A stretch of DNA of 64,000 nt from WLWS01 sp965243105 (GCA_965243105.1 CBDEUC010000003.1:1-64000); one strand, 5' to 3'; positions 1 through 9,659 are shown, numbered from the stretch's first letter. A program made the numbers and translations. The notes: generated from the sequence alone by a model not told the origin.

Positions 1-44
1 CGGAGCCAGCCCCATTACGGTAGTTAAAGGGCAAGAAAGGAAAC

Positions 45-79
45 AAAAAAAACCGCTATCGGCACTTGTCCGATAGCGG
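45..79 (-). terminator. intrinsic terminator after the low-complexity secreted protein gene
   Basis: A 10-bp perfect stem (CCGCTATCGG at 53-62 with CCGATAGCGG at 70-79, 7-base loop) is followed, on the minus strand, by a run of eight T (45-52). It lies 37 bases past the stop codon of the minus-strand gene at 117-929 and is a textbook Rho-independent terminator for it. Confidence 0.9.
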
Positions 80-116
80 CTCTTGATCCTGTGGCTGTGT
101 AGAGTTTTAGATGTGC

Positions 117-929
117 CTATGGCGCTCCTACACTGACGGGAACCAGGTTGGAAGGACCACTTTTATTTCCCGTACTGCTTATAGCACTTACAGCAAAGTA
201 ATAGACCTGGCTGCCTGGAGTCACTGTAATCGGTGTAGGACCACTACTATTTAATCCTCCATGGCTGACGAAGCTGGCCGGGTCAGTGCTGGTACCAATA
301 AAAATCTGGTAACCGATAACATCCGCCGGGGTAGTGCCATTTTCATTTCCATCAGGTTGATCGAAGGTCAAAGTATGGTTCGCGCCGTTAATCACCAGGT
401 CGAAACTCACCGCATTCGATGGACCCGTGTAGGGTGGCGGCGGTGGCGGCGGCGGCGGTGGAGGCGGCGGCGGTGGCGGCGGCGGCGGTGGCGATGAAGG
501 CGGCGGCGGTGGCGGCGGTGGCGGCGGCGGTGGCGTTGAAGAAGTATCAGCGGAAGCTTCATCCGGTCTTGGTGGAGGCGGACTTGAAGTCGATGTACTG
601 CTACTGCTTGATGTAGTTGTGTCGCTTGCGCTACTGGAATTTGAGTCGTCCTGGCCGTCGTTTCCTTCCGTCATGTCAGGATCATCGGTAGTGCTGTCGC
701 CTTGAGAACTGCTGGAAGACGAGCCGGAGTCGCCTGAGCCAATTGCGCCCCCTGACCCTATGGCTCCACCCACACTTCCACTACCACCACCTCCAGAGGA
801 AGATCCAAAGCCACCTCCTTCAATGGTCCTGGCTTCATCACCACCTACTGCACCACTTTGCTGTGCCTGTACACTGGCGTTGCCCAGCATAAATAAAAGA
901 CATAAAAATGCAGTGATATACCTATTCAT
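117..929 (-). CDS. secreted Gly/Ser/Pro low-complexity protein with C-terminal fibronectin III-like domain
   Basis: Function unknown. Residues 1-22 form a signal peptide ending in SVQA. Then come a Gly/Ser-rich stretch (about 30-75), an Asp/Asn/Ser acidic stretch (76-100), a Ser/Thr stretch (to 116) and two pure proline runs (12 residues at 133-144, 20 residues at 147-166). The last ~100 residues look like a fibronectin type III fold (FDLVINGANHTLTFDQPDG, later VYYFAVSAIS). The layout is that of an exported protein with a rigid polyproline stalk presenting one beta-sandwich. No lipobox, sortase or PEP-CTERM tail is visible. It is a single-gene unit ended by a strong terminator and neighbours the exopolysaccharide block, so a matrix or surface role is possible but inferred. 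The proline runs should make translation depend on EF-P. Confidence 0.8.
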   Translation of the reverse strand: MNRYITAFLCLLFMLGNASVQAQQSGAVGGDEARTIEGGGFGSSSGGGGSGSVGGAIGSGGAIGSGDSGSSSSSSQGDSTTDDPDMTEGNDGQDDSNSSSASDTTTSSSSSTSTSSPPPPRPDEASADTSSTPPPPPPPPPPPPSSPPPPPPPPPPPPPPPPPPPPYTGPSNAVSFDLVINGANHTLTFDQPDGNENGTTPADVIGYQIFIGTSTDPASFVSHGGLNSSGPTPITVTPGSQVYYFAVSAISSTGNKSGPSNLVPVSVGAP

Positions 930-1243
930 CGTAGATTTTTCCTCAAAATTGACAGACTAGTCGGTCCGCTCCAAATCCAATAATACTGCAAAATTATAGC
1001 CCGAGTTTGGTTTCCGTGCTCTTCCCTATCCACTTATAATTACTGGGAATGTGATCCATTTCCGAAAATCTGCAAGCCCGGCCCGGCGAGGACGTGAACC
1101 CAACTGCTCACTGAGAGCCTTCTCCTGGACACGCAGGACGCTTGATTTTCAATATTTTTCTTACTATTCAGTTATTTAGAGACTTTTTAAGCGTCGGTTA
1201 GCGACACCAGTGAACTTCCACTAAACTGCGCGGCCTCGAAAGA
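930..1243. other. 314-bp intergenic region upstream of the low-complexity protein gene
   Basis: No ORF of credible composition and no RNA gene seen. It separates the exopolysaccharide operon 3' end (1244) from the start of the 117-929 gene. The only feature I could pick out is a promoter-like element at 987-1002 on the minus strand. Confidence 0.6.
987..1002 (-). promoter_or_regulatory. candidate promoter, sigma-54-like spacing or sigma-70 -10 box
   Basis: Minus-strand GGGCTATAATTTTGCA keeps the sigma-54 hallmark GG-N10-GC with a good TTGCA at -12, but the -24 half is poor. The same bases contain a perfect sigma-70 -10 box, TATAAT (993-998), with no good -35. It sits about 60 bases upstream of the ATG at 929, so some promoter here is likely; which sigma factor uses it cannot be settled by eye. 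Confidence 0.35.
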
Positions 1244-2713
1244 CTAGAAACGTTTACTCACCTGGGCTGAGATTCGATGCTCGGTGTAGGTTCGATTCGG
1301 GTCTGTGGATTGCCGATCAATTCGCCTCAGGCTTAACAGTAAGTCCAGGTTCAGGCTCAGGCTATGGCTCAGTCCATAATCCAGGATAAAGTACCGGTCG
1401 TCCCTGTCACTTCTCTGGTTATCCTTGTTCCAACGCACGTTGAATCTCGACAAGGTCTGCGGTTGTATGTTCCAGGTCCAGCCCATGTCGATGCCTCTAC
1501 GAATTTCAGTTTCTCCGGAAAGCTGATACTGGAAATCACTATAGGTCATCGTCACCTTGAATGTGTTCTTTGGCAAGACGATACTAAAGTCTCCCCGTGC
1601 ATCCACACCTAGCAGAATTTCTGTAGTTTGTAGTGGTATGCTCGGCGTTAATCGGGTTAATTGTTGTTGTGGTAACCCTCCCAGCGCTTCACCAAACGGG
1701 TCATTAATATCAAAAGCCCCTCTCTCCGCCAGGAACGACCTGGTAGTTCTTGGTATTTTCTTGATATTTATTTTTGTCCGTGTCCGTCGGCTCTCATGAT
1801 TAAACTGTAACTCTATGTCATCACCAAAAAATCGCTTGCCGTAGGTCGCAAGAAAAGACGTTCTCTTGGAGGGGTTCCACTCAAATCCTGCATTCCAAAG
1901 CACACCATCGACGTCATTGAGACTACTTGCAAACCTGTTCTCGTCATACCCAAGGGTTGAGATGGCAGCAAATTTTCGAGAGAACAGGTACCTTAACTTG
2001 GCTGACACCTTACTCGTCCGAGTTGAATTGGCACCACTATTTCCAGTTCTTCGCTGGTCGACACTAATATCCCATAGTAAGCGATTAAAATTTGAGCCAC
2101 TGGAAAGAACTGCATCAATCCGTGTCTCGTCACTATTATTCAGGTTACGCGACCCAAGGTCGTCATAGGTAAAACGAAAATCAAGATCTGCAAAGTTCCC
2201 AAATCTCTGTCTCCAATATGGAGATATCGTATAACTAAGTACCGAAGCTCGATCAGATGAAATGCTGAGATTATCAAATGCAACATCACCGTTATTGCCA
2301 ATGTTTTGTGTACTCCGATCAAGCAATAGATCAACAAAAAACCTTTCTTCCAGTAATTCAGCATTTCCGTTCACCCTTAACAGATGAAACTGGTCATTCC
2401 TGTCGCTGTCATTGGCGTAAATCATATTTTGCAAGGTGTAATCTACGTCAAGATTTAATGCCCGACCCAGCCTGCGAATGGAAAGTCCGGGAGTAAATAC
2501 AGTGATAAAATCATCTGCCTCAAAAGCACCAGGGCTTAACCTGACATTATCTGTATACACTTCCTGAAGATCGATTATTGGAGTTATTTGCCATTCCGAA
2601 GCATGCAGGACAGGAGACAGGCAAAAAGACATGAAAAGTGAAAGGTATAGCCCGATCTTCGCGACTATCGCGATGCATACCGACGAGCCCCTTGTCAATT
2701 GTGTCGGCGACAT
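1244..2713 (-). CDS. outer-membrane beta-barrel protein of the XrtA/PEP-CTERM exopolysaccharide locus
   Basis: Probable outer-membrane barrel, the family usually annotated as PEP-CTERM system-associated outer-membrane protein (TIGR03016 type). A signal peptide spans about residues 1-38 (hydrophobic core then VLHASEW). The rest alternates short amphipathic beta strands with Asn/Asp-rich turns, and the chain ends in the terminal Phe (QVSKRF) typical of BAM substrates. It is the last gene of a compact minus-strand run, 7 bases after the tyrosine autokinase, which fits a role in secretion of the polysaccharide across the outer membrane. Family assignment rests on context plus barrel character; substrate unknown. 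Confidence 0.75.
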   Translation of the reverse strand: MSPTQLTRGSSVCIAIVAKIGLYLSLFMSFCLSPVLHASEWQITPIIDLQEVYTDNVRLSPGAFEADDFITVFTPGLSIRRLGRALNLDVDYTLQNMIYANDSDRNDQFHLLRVNGNAELLEERFFVDLLLDRSTQNIGNNGDVAFDNLSISSDRASVLSYTISPYWRQRFGNFADLDFRFTYDDLGSRNLNNSDETRIDAVLSSGSNFNRLLWDISVDQRRTGNSGANSTRTSKVSAKLRYLFSRKFAAISTLGYDENRFASSLNDVDGVLWNAGFEWNPSKRTSFLATYGKRFFGDDIELQFNHESRRTRTKINIKKIPRTTRSFLAERGAFDINDPFGEALGGLPQQQLTRLTPSIPLQTTEILLGVDARGDFSIVLPKNTFKVTMTYSDFQYQLSGETEIRRGIDMGWTWNIQPQTLSRFNVRWNKDNQRSDRDDRYFILDYGLSHSLSLNLDLLLSLRRIDRQSTDPNRTYTEHRISAQVSKRF

Positions 2714-2720
2714 ATGCCAG

Positions 2721-3590
2721 TTAATCCTCCGAGTAATAGTACCCGTAGTCGGAAGACTCTCGTTGGTTACTCTTATTTAATACCAGCGCAACATACTTCG
2801 ATTCATCAACCAGCTTGACGGCTTCTTCCACGATATGGCGCGGTGTTTTCTCTGCCTCAACGATGAGGATTACCTGTCCCACCAATCTCGACAGAATTGA
2901 TGCCGATGAGTCCTGCAATAACGGTGGCGCATCAAAAATTATGAAGCGATCGTTGTAGCGCTTTGATAATTCGTCGAGCAATTCCCCCATTTTGTTACTG
3001 GACCATAGCTCGGTTATACGATCGTAGACTCTCCCCGATGGGAGAAGTGTCAGCCTGGGTATATTTGTCTTGAGCAATAAATCGCCAAGTTGATGATTAC
3101 CATCAAGCAGGTAATCTACAAGACCTGGTTTAGGCGGAATTCCCAGCACTTTTTCCATCATTCGCTGAGTCAAGTCTGCGTCAATGTAAAGTACTGTATT
3201 GTTAAACTCTTTGGCAATGCTGACGGCAAGGTTAAAGGAGGTGAAGGATTTACCTTCGTTCTGCAAGGCGCTTGAAACCATTAAAAGATTCCTGGTGTCA
3301 GCTACAAGTGACGTAGGACCAAATGCATTGGCCAGGATTGGGAGCTTGATACGGCGAAATTGCTCTGCCAATTTTAGATTGATTGAATCCGGGGTAAGAA
3401 ACCCCATGCTTTTTAAACGCGTCAGGTCGAGATTAACATGGCGCTCTTCTTCAGAAATTGGCGATGAAGCTTTTTCCTTTTTTGCAGTCGCATCCTCGAC
3501 TGCTTGTTCGTCCTCTGGAAGAATGCCATTCTCCCCATTCGGCTTGCCCTCCACCTCCAGTTTGTCTATAACCTTTTCTATTATGCTCAC
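2721..3590 (-). CDS. XrtA-associated tyrosine autokinase (BY-kinase, CpsD/Wzc kinase-domain type)
   Basis: Cytoplasmic bacterial tyrosine kinase that controls polymerisation and export of exopolysaccharide by autophosphorylation and interaction with the Wzz-like partner encoded just upstream. Visible motifs: Walker A ALQNEGKS (about residue 107), Walker A' VLYIDADL, Walker B FIIFDAPP, and a C-terminal tyrosine cluster SSDYGYYYSED that is the phosphorylation tail. The first ~65 residues are a charged, low-complexity linker. No membrane segment, so kinase and adaptor are split between two genes as in Gram-positive CpsC/CpsD and in XrtA loci. Separated by 27 bases from the chain-length gene. Confidence 0.88.
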   Translation of the reverse strand: MSIIEKVIDKLEVEGKPNGENGILPEDEQAVEDATAKKEKASSPISEEERHVNLDLTRLKSMGFLTPDSINLKLAEQFRRIKLPILANAFGPTSLVADTRNLLMVSSALQNEGKSFTSFNLAVSIAKEFNNTVLYIDADLTQRMMEKVLGIPPKPGLVDYLLDGNHQLGDLLLKTNIPRLTLLPSGRVYDRITELWSSNKMGELLDELSKRYNDRFIIFDAPPLLQDSSASILSRLVGQVILIVEAEKTPRHIVEEAVKLVDESKYVALVLNKSNQRESSDYGYYYSED

Positions 3591-3617
3591 GTTTCGTTCC
3601 TGGGTAGCCCTGATTAG

Positions 3618-5201
3618 TTATAGATACGCCTTTATTAAATCCACATCCAGACCATTATGAACGAGTACAACAAGGTAGGCACATAGCAAAACCATTGTAA
3701 TAAAACTCAGCATCACCAGGTTTATTTTGCGTTTTTTCTTTTCTTCGGTGGTCCAAAACATTGAGACCACCCCAATCACAGGGATTTCCATGCTCTCTAT
3801 CAATTGGTGTCGGGTGTAGAATGTTGGTCGTACCTGTTCAAGTAAAAGAGCAACGCCGGCCCCTCCCGCCAGGGCACCAAGAAGAACAAATGTTGTTAAA
3901 AGAATCCTGTTGGGCGAATAAGGTAAATGTGGTGTCCGAGGTGGCTCAATTATTTTGAACTGCAATTTATCCCCAGTCTGATCCGCCTTTGAAGAAAGGT
4001 TTGATGATTCTCTTCGTACCACGAGATCCTCATACATCTGCTTGTTGATAGCATAATCGCGGTTTAGATTTGCCAGCTCAGCTTCCACTTCCGATAGCGT
4101 ACTCAGCACACTTCGCTTTTCCTCCCGCTGCTTTTTATATTGCTCAAGTCTCGTTCGCAAAGCGACTGCCTCAGATTGAGACTCTCCCAGCATGACATTC
4201 AAATCCTGGTATAGTGGTAGTCCAATTACATTGCTGTCGATATTGTTTTCTTCCTGCTTCATTTCCCCAAGCGATTGTTTCTTTTGTTTTAACTGCTCGA
4301 TAATCAGTTTCGCGTTAATCACATCCGGATGATTGTCGGTATACTGCAGTAACAGGTCATCAAGTTTTTTCTCCATTTCATCTATACGAATATCAAGCGG
4401 GTTGGGGATGGCAGCGACGGAGTCATTGCTAACATTAGAGACTGAACTTACCAGTGATTTTATCTGGCGCTTTAGTTCAACAATGCGCGTCTCAGTCTCA
4501 ATAAGTGACAATTGTGTAGCTTCAATATCGGCATCCAACTTGGATATCCTGGAATATATTGTCTTGCCTTCTTCCGGCATCATGCCCATGTTCTTTTGTT
4601 TGAATAGTTTTAATCGTTTCTCCGCTTCATATTGTCTTTTTTCATAGACTCGAATTTGCTCATCAAGAAACTCTTCCGCGTCATGTGAATCTTTTCTACT
4701 TTCCCCAAGAATGCTTTCAACGAAAATATTCAATAAAACCACGATAACATCTTTCGCCATTTCGGGGTCTTCACTGATGTAGCTAATTAAGTAAAGATTG
4801 CTATTAGTCCTGCTTTTCTTTACCAGTTGCACCGAATTAATTTTTATATCCTGCATCAGGCTATCGATCATCTGTTCCGTTTCTTTCGGCCCATTGATGG
4901 TCAGGTTTAGATCTGTTTCAAGAATAACTTTTTGCATGTTAGGACGGGTGATCAGGGTCCTTTGCATAACCTCAGCCGACTGTTCCCTCGTATCACTGTC
5001 AATTGCAAGCCCCTCGAGAAGGTTCTTAAGTATTGATTGGGTATCAAGATATACCTTGGTTTCAGCACGGTAGCGATCGGGAATAAATTCAATTGCTACC
5101 CAGCCGGCACAACATATAACAATTGCAACAGCAAGGGTCACATTCCTGTAATGCAGAATGATCCATAGCTGCGCAAGGACCTGTTCAACAACTTCTCTCA
5201 T
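3618..5201 (-). CDS. Wzz-type chain-length determinant of the XrtA system
   Basis: Inner-membrane polysaccharide copolymerase that sets chain length and activates the BY-kinase. A first membrane segment lies at about residues 20-40 and is followed by a Wzz domain (FIPDRYRAETKVYLDT). Long heptad-rich coiled coil fills about residues 170-400. A GNVR-like portion (LNRDYAINKQMYEDLVVRRE) precedes the P-rich PPRTPHLPYSPNR and a second membrane helix near residue 440, then a short loop and a third helix at the C-terminus. The extra C-terminal helix and coiled coil match the XrtA chain-length family (TIGR03007). Start ATG at 5201; 72 bases separate it from the export lipoprotein gene upstream. Confidence 0.88.
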   Translation of the reverse strand: MREVVEQVLAQLWIILHYRNVTLAVAIVICCAGWVAIEFIPDRYRAETKVYLDTQSILKNLLEGLAIDSDTREQSAEVMQRTLITRPNMQKVILETDLNLTINGPKETEQMIDSLMQDIKINSVQLVKKSRTNSNLYLISYISEDPEMAKDVIVVLLNIFVESILGESRKDSHDAEEFLDEQIRVYEKRQYEAEKRLKLFKQKNMGMMPEEGKTIYSRISKLDADIEATQLSLIETETRIVELKRQIKSLVSSVSNVSNDSVAAIPNPLDIRIDEMEKKLDDLLLQYTDNHPDVINAKLIIEQLKQKKQSLGEMKQEENNIDSNVIGLPLYQDLNVMLGESQSEAVALRTRLEQYKKQREEKRSVLSTLSEVEAELANLNRDYAINKQMYEDLVVRRESSNLSSKADQTGDKLQFKIIEPPRTPHLPYSPNRILLTTFVLLGALAGGAGVALLLEQVRPTFYTRHQLIESMEIPVIGVVSMFWTTEEKKKRKINLVMLSFITMVLLCAYLVVLVHNGLDVDLIKAYL

Positions 5202-5273
5202 TATTTACTCACAATCTCATTTGGGATGTTTGCCCATATGATCAATGAACTCGGAGTTGCACATTAGTTTTCA

Positions 5274-5912
5274 TTAGAAAAGTGACTCTGGAATTACAAT
5301 AATGTCACCCGGCGCTACATCGACATTCGCATTTATGTCCCCACCCTTAAGAAGATCTTCGAGCTTTACATTGTACTGGCGTTCACTTCCATCGATATTT
5401 CGCACTATGACGGCCCGGTTCCCTGCGGCGAATTCAGTCAAGCCGCCAACGGCAATCATGACATCCAGCAAGGTCATTCCATTACTGTAGGGTAAAGCCC
5501 GTGGTGCTGCGGCTTCACCCACCACCCGGACTTGCTGTTCGTAACCTCCAACATAGCTGGATACCGTTACAGTCACGTAGGGGTTCTTTATGACATTTGA
5601 AAGCACTTTCTCGATTTCTTCTGCTAATTGGACTGGCGTTTTTCCTCTTGCCATTATCTCTCCGGCAAGCGGTGTAGAAATACGACCATCCGGCAGAACC
5701 GGTATGCCGGAGGCAGACACGTCGGGATTGCGCCAAACAAATATATTCAGCGTATCTCCTGGCCCAATGAGATAATCAAAATCCTCGGATGAAGATGGCA
5801 GATCTTTTGCGGAATATGCATTGCCGGTATTGAACGTCTGACACCCTGATAAGCAAAGTGCCAGTATCGCCACGGCACTTACCAGGATTTCTCTATAGTC
5901 TCTCGTAATCAT
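5274..5912 (-). CDS. Wza-like polysaccharide export lipoprotein of the XrtA system
   Basis: Periplasmic/outer-membrane export protein of the Poly_export-SLBB family. A lipoprotein signal ends in LCLSGC (Cys about 24). The Poly_export domain begins DYLIGPGDTLNIFVWRNPD; an SLBB-like domain follows (VRVVGEAAAPRALPYSNG, then DVMIAVGGLTEFAAG). The length of 212 residues is much shorter than E. coli Wza and lacks its C-terminal membrane helix, as is usual in XrtA loci; the separate barrel protein at 1244-2713 may complete the outer-membrane channel. A clear ribosome site (GGGGA about 8 bases upstream) supports the ATG at 5912. Confidence 0.9.
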   Translation of the reverse strand: MITRDYREILVSAVAILALCLSGCQTFNTGNAYSAKDLPSSSEDFDYLIGPGDTLNIFVWRNPDVSASGIPVLPDGRISTPLAGEIMARGKTPVQLAEEIEKVLSNVIKNPYVTVTVSSYVGGYEQQVRVVGEAAAPRALPYSNGMTLLDVMIAVGGLTEFAAGNRAVIVRNIDGSERQYNVKLEDLLKGGDINANVDVAPGDIIVIPESLF

Positions 5913-5969
5913 AATTTTTCCCCTTAATTGATCACAGACGATTGAGTTGGATTTGTAAGATGACGTCTC

Positions 5970-7334
5970 TCACTTGACGTTGATCTTGTGTTTTTCAATA
6001 AGGTCATACAGCGTGGGGCGGCTGACACCCAGTAATTCGGCGGCACGGCTCACCTTTCCATCGGTCCTGGTTAAGGCTTTAAAAATCACATTTCTCTCTG
6101 CGTTCTCCCTGACCATCTTGAGGTTCATAACCTGCCCACCCTCACCTGGAGACTCAAGTTCCAGGTCACTAGCCTGAATGCGGTGATTTTCAGCCATGAT
6201 TGTAGCACGTTTGACCTTGTTCTCTAACTCTCTGACATTGCCCGGCCAGTCATAATTTTCTATTGCGGCGATCGCATCTTCGGTCAGTCGAAAAGGCTTT
6301 CCTTTCTCTCCACGCATGCGTTCCAGGAAGTGCTTTACCAACAATACCGCATCGCCGGGCCTTTCCCTGAGTGGACCGATTGTAATTGGCAGTTCACTGA
6401 CTCGATAGTACAAGTCTTCGCGAAACTCGCCGGATTTCATTAATTTCTCAAGATCCTGGTGAGTAGCGCAAACGATTCGAACATCAACCTGGATTTCTTC
6501 TCGACCACCAATTCTTTCGATAACCCGTTCCTGCAAAAAGCGAAGTAGCTTGGCCTGTAAAGCTTGCGGCAGATCACCAATCTCATCCAGGAAAAGGGTT
6601 CCTCCGTTAGCGTATTCTATCTTGCCAAGGGTTCTCTTTTGCGCGCCAGTAAAAGCACCTTTTTCGTAGCCAAATAATTCACTCTCGAGTAGCGTATCCG
6701 GGATTGCCGCACAATTAATAGCAACAAATGGCATTTCGCTTCTTAAACTCAGGTTGTGAATTGCACGCGCCAGCAATTCTTTTCCAGTTCCACTTTCTCC
6801 GAGTAGTAATGTGGAAACATCTGTTGGCGCAATCTTTTCAATAGTTCGACATAATTTCACAACCTCAGGATCACCGGTAATGAAGCCTTCAAGAATTTGC
6901 TTTCCACCCAACGCTGACAGCCTCGCATTCTCGAGTTCAAGGTTGCGGAGATTGCAGGCTCGTTCCACTATAAGACCGAGGATTTCAGGCTCAACCGGCT
7001 TCTGATAGAAATCATAGGCCCCAATATCAACAGCCTTCAAAGCATTTTCCTTATCATCATTTCCAGTGACAACAATAACCTTTGCCGCAGGGTCGATTGA
7101 TAATATTTCTTCGAGAGTCTTCAGCCCTTCATTAGCATTGGTTGGATCAGGTGGTAATCCAAGATCGAGTGTAATTGCTGATGGGTTGTTCTTTCTTAAT
7201 TCGGCAATAGCAGATTCCCTGTCACTCGCAATGCTTAAATCGTAATTACTAAAACTCCATTTGAGCTGTTTTAATAAGCCGGGATCGTCTTCAACGATAA
7301 GCAAGGCATTCTTCTTTTTTTCCGATTTAGCCAT
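5970..7334 (-). CDS. prsR: PrsR, sigma-54-dependent response regulator of the XrtA/PEP-CTERM system
   Basis: NtrC-class response regulator paired with PrsK. An N-terminal receiver domain has the phospho-acceptor Asp at residue 57 (TLDLGLPP). The AAA+ domain carries Walker A GESGTGKE and the sigma-54 contact loop GAFTGA, both intact, and a Fis-type helix-turn-helix closes the protein (SRAAELLGVSRPTLYDLIEK). Length (454) is standard. In Zoogloea and relatives PrsK/PrsR with RpoN drive exported matrix genes. The gene follows prsK with an 11-base gap. A sigma-54-like promoter within this locus (11160-11175) is a likely target. Confidence 0.93.
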   Translation of the reverse strand: MAKSEKKKNALLIVEDDPGLLKQLKWSFSNYDLSIASDRESAIAELRKNNPSAITLDLGLPPDPTNANEGLKTLEEILSIDPAAKVIVVTGNDDKENALKAVDIGAYDFYQKPVEPEILGLIVERACNLRNLELENARLSALGGKQILEGFITGDPEVVKLCRTIEKIAPTDVSTLLLGESGTGKELLARAIHNLSLRSEMPFVAINCAAIPDTLLESELFGYEKGAFTGAQKRTLGKIEYANGGTLFLDEIGDLPQALQAKLLRFLQERVIERIGGREEIQVDVRIVCATHQDLEKLMKSGEFREDLYYRVSELPITIGPLRERPGDAVLLVKHFLERMRGEKGKPFRLTEDAIAAIENYDWPGNVRELENKVKRATIMAENHRIQASDLELESPGEGGQVMNLKMVRENAERNVIFKALTRTDGKVSRAAELLGVSRPTLYDLIEKHKINVK

Positions 7335-7345
7335 ATTCTCTAGTC

Positions 7346-9442
7346 CTAATTGGAACTTGCAACCAGGTAATTATCAACTGGCAAGCACACAGTAATTGTT
7401 GTCCCCTTATTTTGTTCGCTGGATACGGTTAGTTGCCCACCCATTGCACGTATCACTTCCCGGCTCTCGTAAGCACCGATTCCCATACCTGCATTACCCT
7501 TGGTAGTATGAAATGGTTTAAAAAGGTTATCACGTACAAAGACCTCATCCATCCCGGAACCAGTATCTTTTACTTCAATTTTTACTTCTTTTTCGTTTTG
7601 CTCAATAGCAATCCTTACCTCACCATCCGCGGCTGTAGCCTCCTGGGCGTTCTGGATTAAATGTTCGAGTACGGAGACCAGCTTGTCTTTTTCAATGTTC
7701 AGTACTGGATTAATTTCACTTTTTTTCAATGTAGGTACGGGTAAGTCCACTTCGCGAAGACTTATAACTTCTTCGATAATGTCCCCAACTTTAACTATTT
7801 GTTGAGATTGCGCACCCAGGATTTCGCCCTTCTGAAGGTTAGCTAGCAGTCTTTTCATTTTTGATACTGAATTGTCAATTGTATCAAACACGTCTTCGAT
7901 AAATTCAGGTTCGTCTCGAAATTTTTTCGCATTTGCATTTATCAACGACAACTGCGCGACCAGGTTCTTTATATCATGAACTACAAATGCGGATAACCGA
8001 TTGAAAACTTCAAATTGCCTGGCTTCTGCGAGACTGTCCGTTGCCCGCAATAAGGCTATGTAACCTGCAATCTGGTAACCAATGGTCTTCAGCAAATCTA
8101 CATCTTCATAGTTAAAACTGATCTTCGTGTGTGGATGTGTAAGTAATATAAACCCCAGCAGTTCATCATCATTAATCAGGGCGATAAACACTGCGACATC
8201 CTTTCCCTGCAAGATACTTTCTGGAAACTTCAAGTTTTTGTATTCGGCCGGGTTGGTCCCAAACTGCTGAAAATTGATAACCGGATGATGCATTAATATC
8301 TGTGTAACGAGTTCTCCGCCCAGTTCAATTTCGCGATCAACCTTGTCATGAAACATAATGGCTTCCTTCCTGGTGTAAAACCCACTCCGGTCATCACATA
8401 ACCATATAGCACCACCAGGACATTTCATGATCTCGGCGATTGCACTGATTATTGTTCCATAAATCCTGCTGTCATCCCGGTTTTCAGCCAGTATCCTGGT
8501 GATATGCAGCCATTCCTGGCGATAGTCATACTTGTTTTTATAAAAGTTGTTCTGGAGAAAAACCTTGAGCTTGGTTCGGAGTTGCTCCGATGAGATGGCA
8601 ACGAAAAGAAACATCAGCGCAACAAACACGAACGTTACCTGTAATGCAGTACCCCAGGTACCACCAAAGTTCTTTATGTAATAGCCAATGATGGCCATGG
8701 ACAGCAGGTAAGCGCCTGCGACGGTAGCTGCGCTACTCTGGTATACCACCTGGCGTGATACAAATAATTCCATTTTCCACTGGGGATTCCTCGAGACAGC
8801 GACCACGATCAACGGTACACAGAGACCGTTTATTGCGCCTCTGACAAACCATAAATCCGGGTTTATGCGGTTGAAAAGGAGTGCCTCGGAGTACAGAAAA
8901 AAGTCGTAAGCAAATATGCCACCGATCCCGAGACATAAATACTTGATTGTCCACCTGGCATTGATCAGTGTATGCCTGTAAAACTGTTCCAGCATAATTA
9001 GACCAAGCAGGGCCATGAGGAGATACCCGAGATATGTGAAGCTGATATTACTGATGACAGCGATATACAGGTTGCCCGTCTCAGATATAAACAGGGTGAT
9101 ATAAAGAATTCCCACGCACAGCAGAGCAATGATTATTGGCAGAACGACTTTAAAATGCCGGGATAAATTTACCTGCGGCCGGTAACGTAGCACGACATAT
9201 AAGAAGCATAACCAGACTGTACTGCGCAAAGTTTCAAGTACTTTGATCCACGCGAGCTGGATTTCGCCCATGGCAGCATTGTAGGCAATTGCAGAAAACC
9301 AGAGAGTTGAAAGCGCACCAGCGAGAATAAGCAAGCCGCCCACAAGTTGGCCACGCCAGTTGATAAGTAACAATATGGTCAGGATAAGAAAGAGTATCGA
9401 ACCGACCAGGTTACTGATGAGCGCTACGCTTAAGACGTCCAA
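7346..9442 (-). CDS. prsK: PrsK, membrane sensor histidine kinase of the XrtA/PEP-CTERM system
   Basis: Sensor kinase partner of PrsR. The N-terminal ~300 residues hold about eight or nine membrane helices. A GAF-like region follows (about 320-470), then the phospho-acceptor region with FVVHDIKNLVAQ (His near residue 500) and a HATPase domain (N-box LIQNAQEAT, DTGSGMDE, later GMGIGAYESREV). Size of ~700 residues matches the family. The start is a TTG at 9442 with GGGA about 12 bases upstream; no in-frame ATG occurs before the first membrane helices, so TTG is preferred. The ligand sensed is unknown. Confidence 0.92.
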   Translation of the reverse strand: MDVLSVALISNLVGSILFLILTILLLINWRGQLVGGLLILAGALSTLWFSAIAYNAAMGEIQLAWIKVLETLRSTVWLCFLYVVLRYRPQVNLSRHFKVVLPIIIALLCVGILYITLFISETGNLYIAVISNISFTYLGYLLMALLGLIMLEQFYRHTLINARWTIKYLCLGIGGIFAYDFFLYSEALLFNRINPDLWFVRGAINGLCVPLIVVAVSRNPQWKMELFVSRQVVYQSSAATVAGAYLLSMAIIGYYIKNFGGTWGTALQVTFVFVALMFLFVAISSEQLRTKLKVFLQNNFYKNKYDYRQEWLHITRILAENRDDSRIYGTIISAIAEIMKCPGGAIWLCDDRSGFYTRKEAIMFHDKVDREIELGGELVTQILMHHPVINFQQFGTNPAEYKNLKFPESILQGKDVAVFIALINDDELLGFILLTHPHTKISFNYEDVDLLKTIGYQIAGYIALLRATDSLAEARQFEVFNRLSAFVVHDIKNLVAQLSLINANAKKFRDEPEFIEDVFDTIDNSVSKMKRLLANLQKGEILGAQSQQIVKVGDIIEEVISLREVDLPVPTLKKSEINPVLNIEKDKLVSVLEHLIQNAQEATAADGEVRIAIEQNEKEVKIEVKDTGSGMDEVFVRDNLFKPFHTTKGNAGMGIGAYESREVIRAMGGQLTVSSEQNKGTTITVCLPVDNYLVASSN

Positions 9443-9659
9443 GTGAATATTGGTCCCATGATTCGCTTAATTTGGCACCCACGCCCAGCAGTGACAAGGG
9501 CAGTGATCCTCCCCAGGTAGTCGCCACGGGAGACTTTTTCAGGATGTTGCCGTATTTTCCTTGCTTATGGCATACAATTCAATCAATTAGCGAGCCTTTT
9601 ACACTAAATAATTGAAATTGTTTGAGATGTGCCAGGGCATCCTTGCCAATCAGCGGGGT

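Noticed and set aside
261..616. Arg-rich and Ala-rich plus-strand ORFs
   Set aside because: They are antisense readings of the Pro/Gly repeat tract of the 117-929 gene; composition is an artefact of GGC/GGT repeats.
9472..9490. TGGCAC followed by CCAGC on the plus strand as a sigma-54 promoter
   Set aside because: The -12 half lacks TTGC and no plus-strand gene follows.
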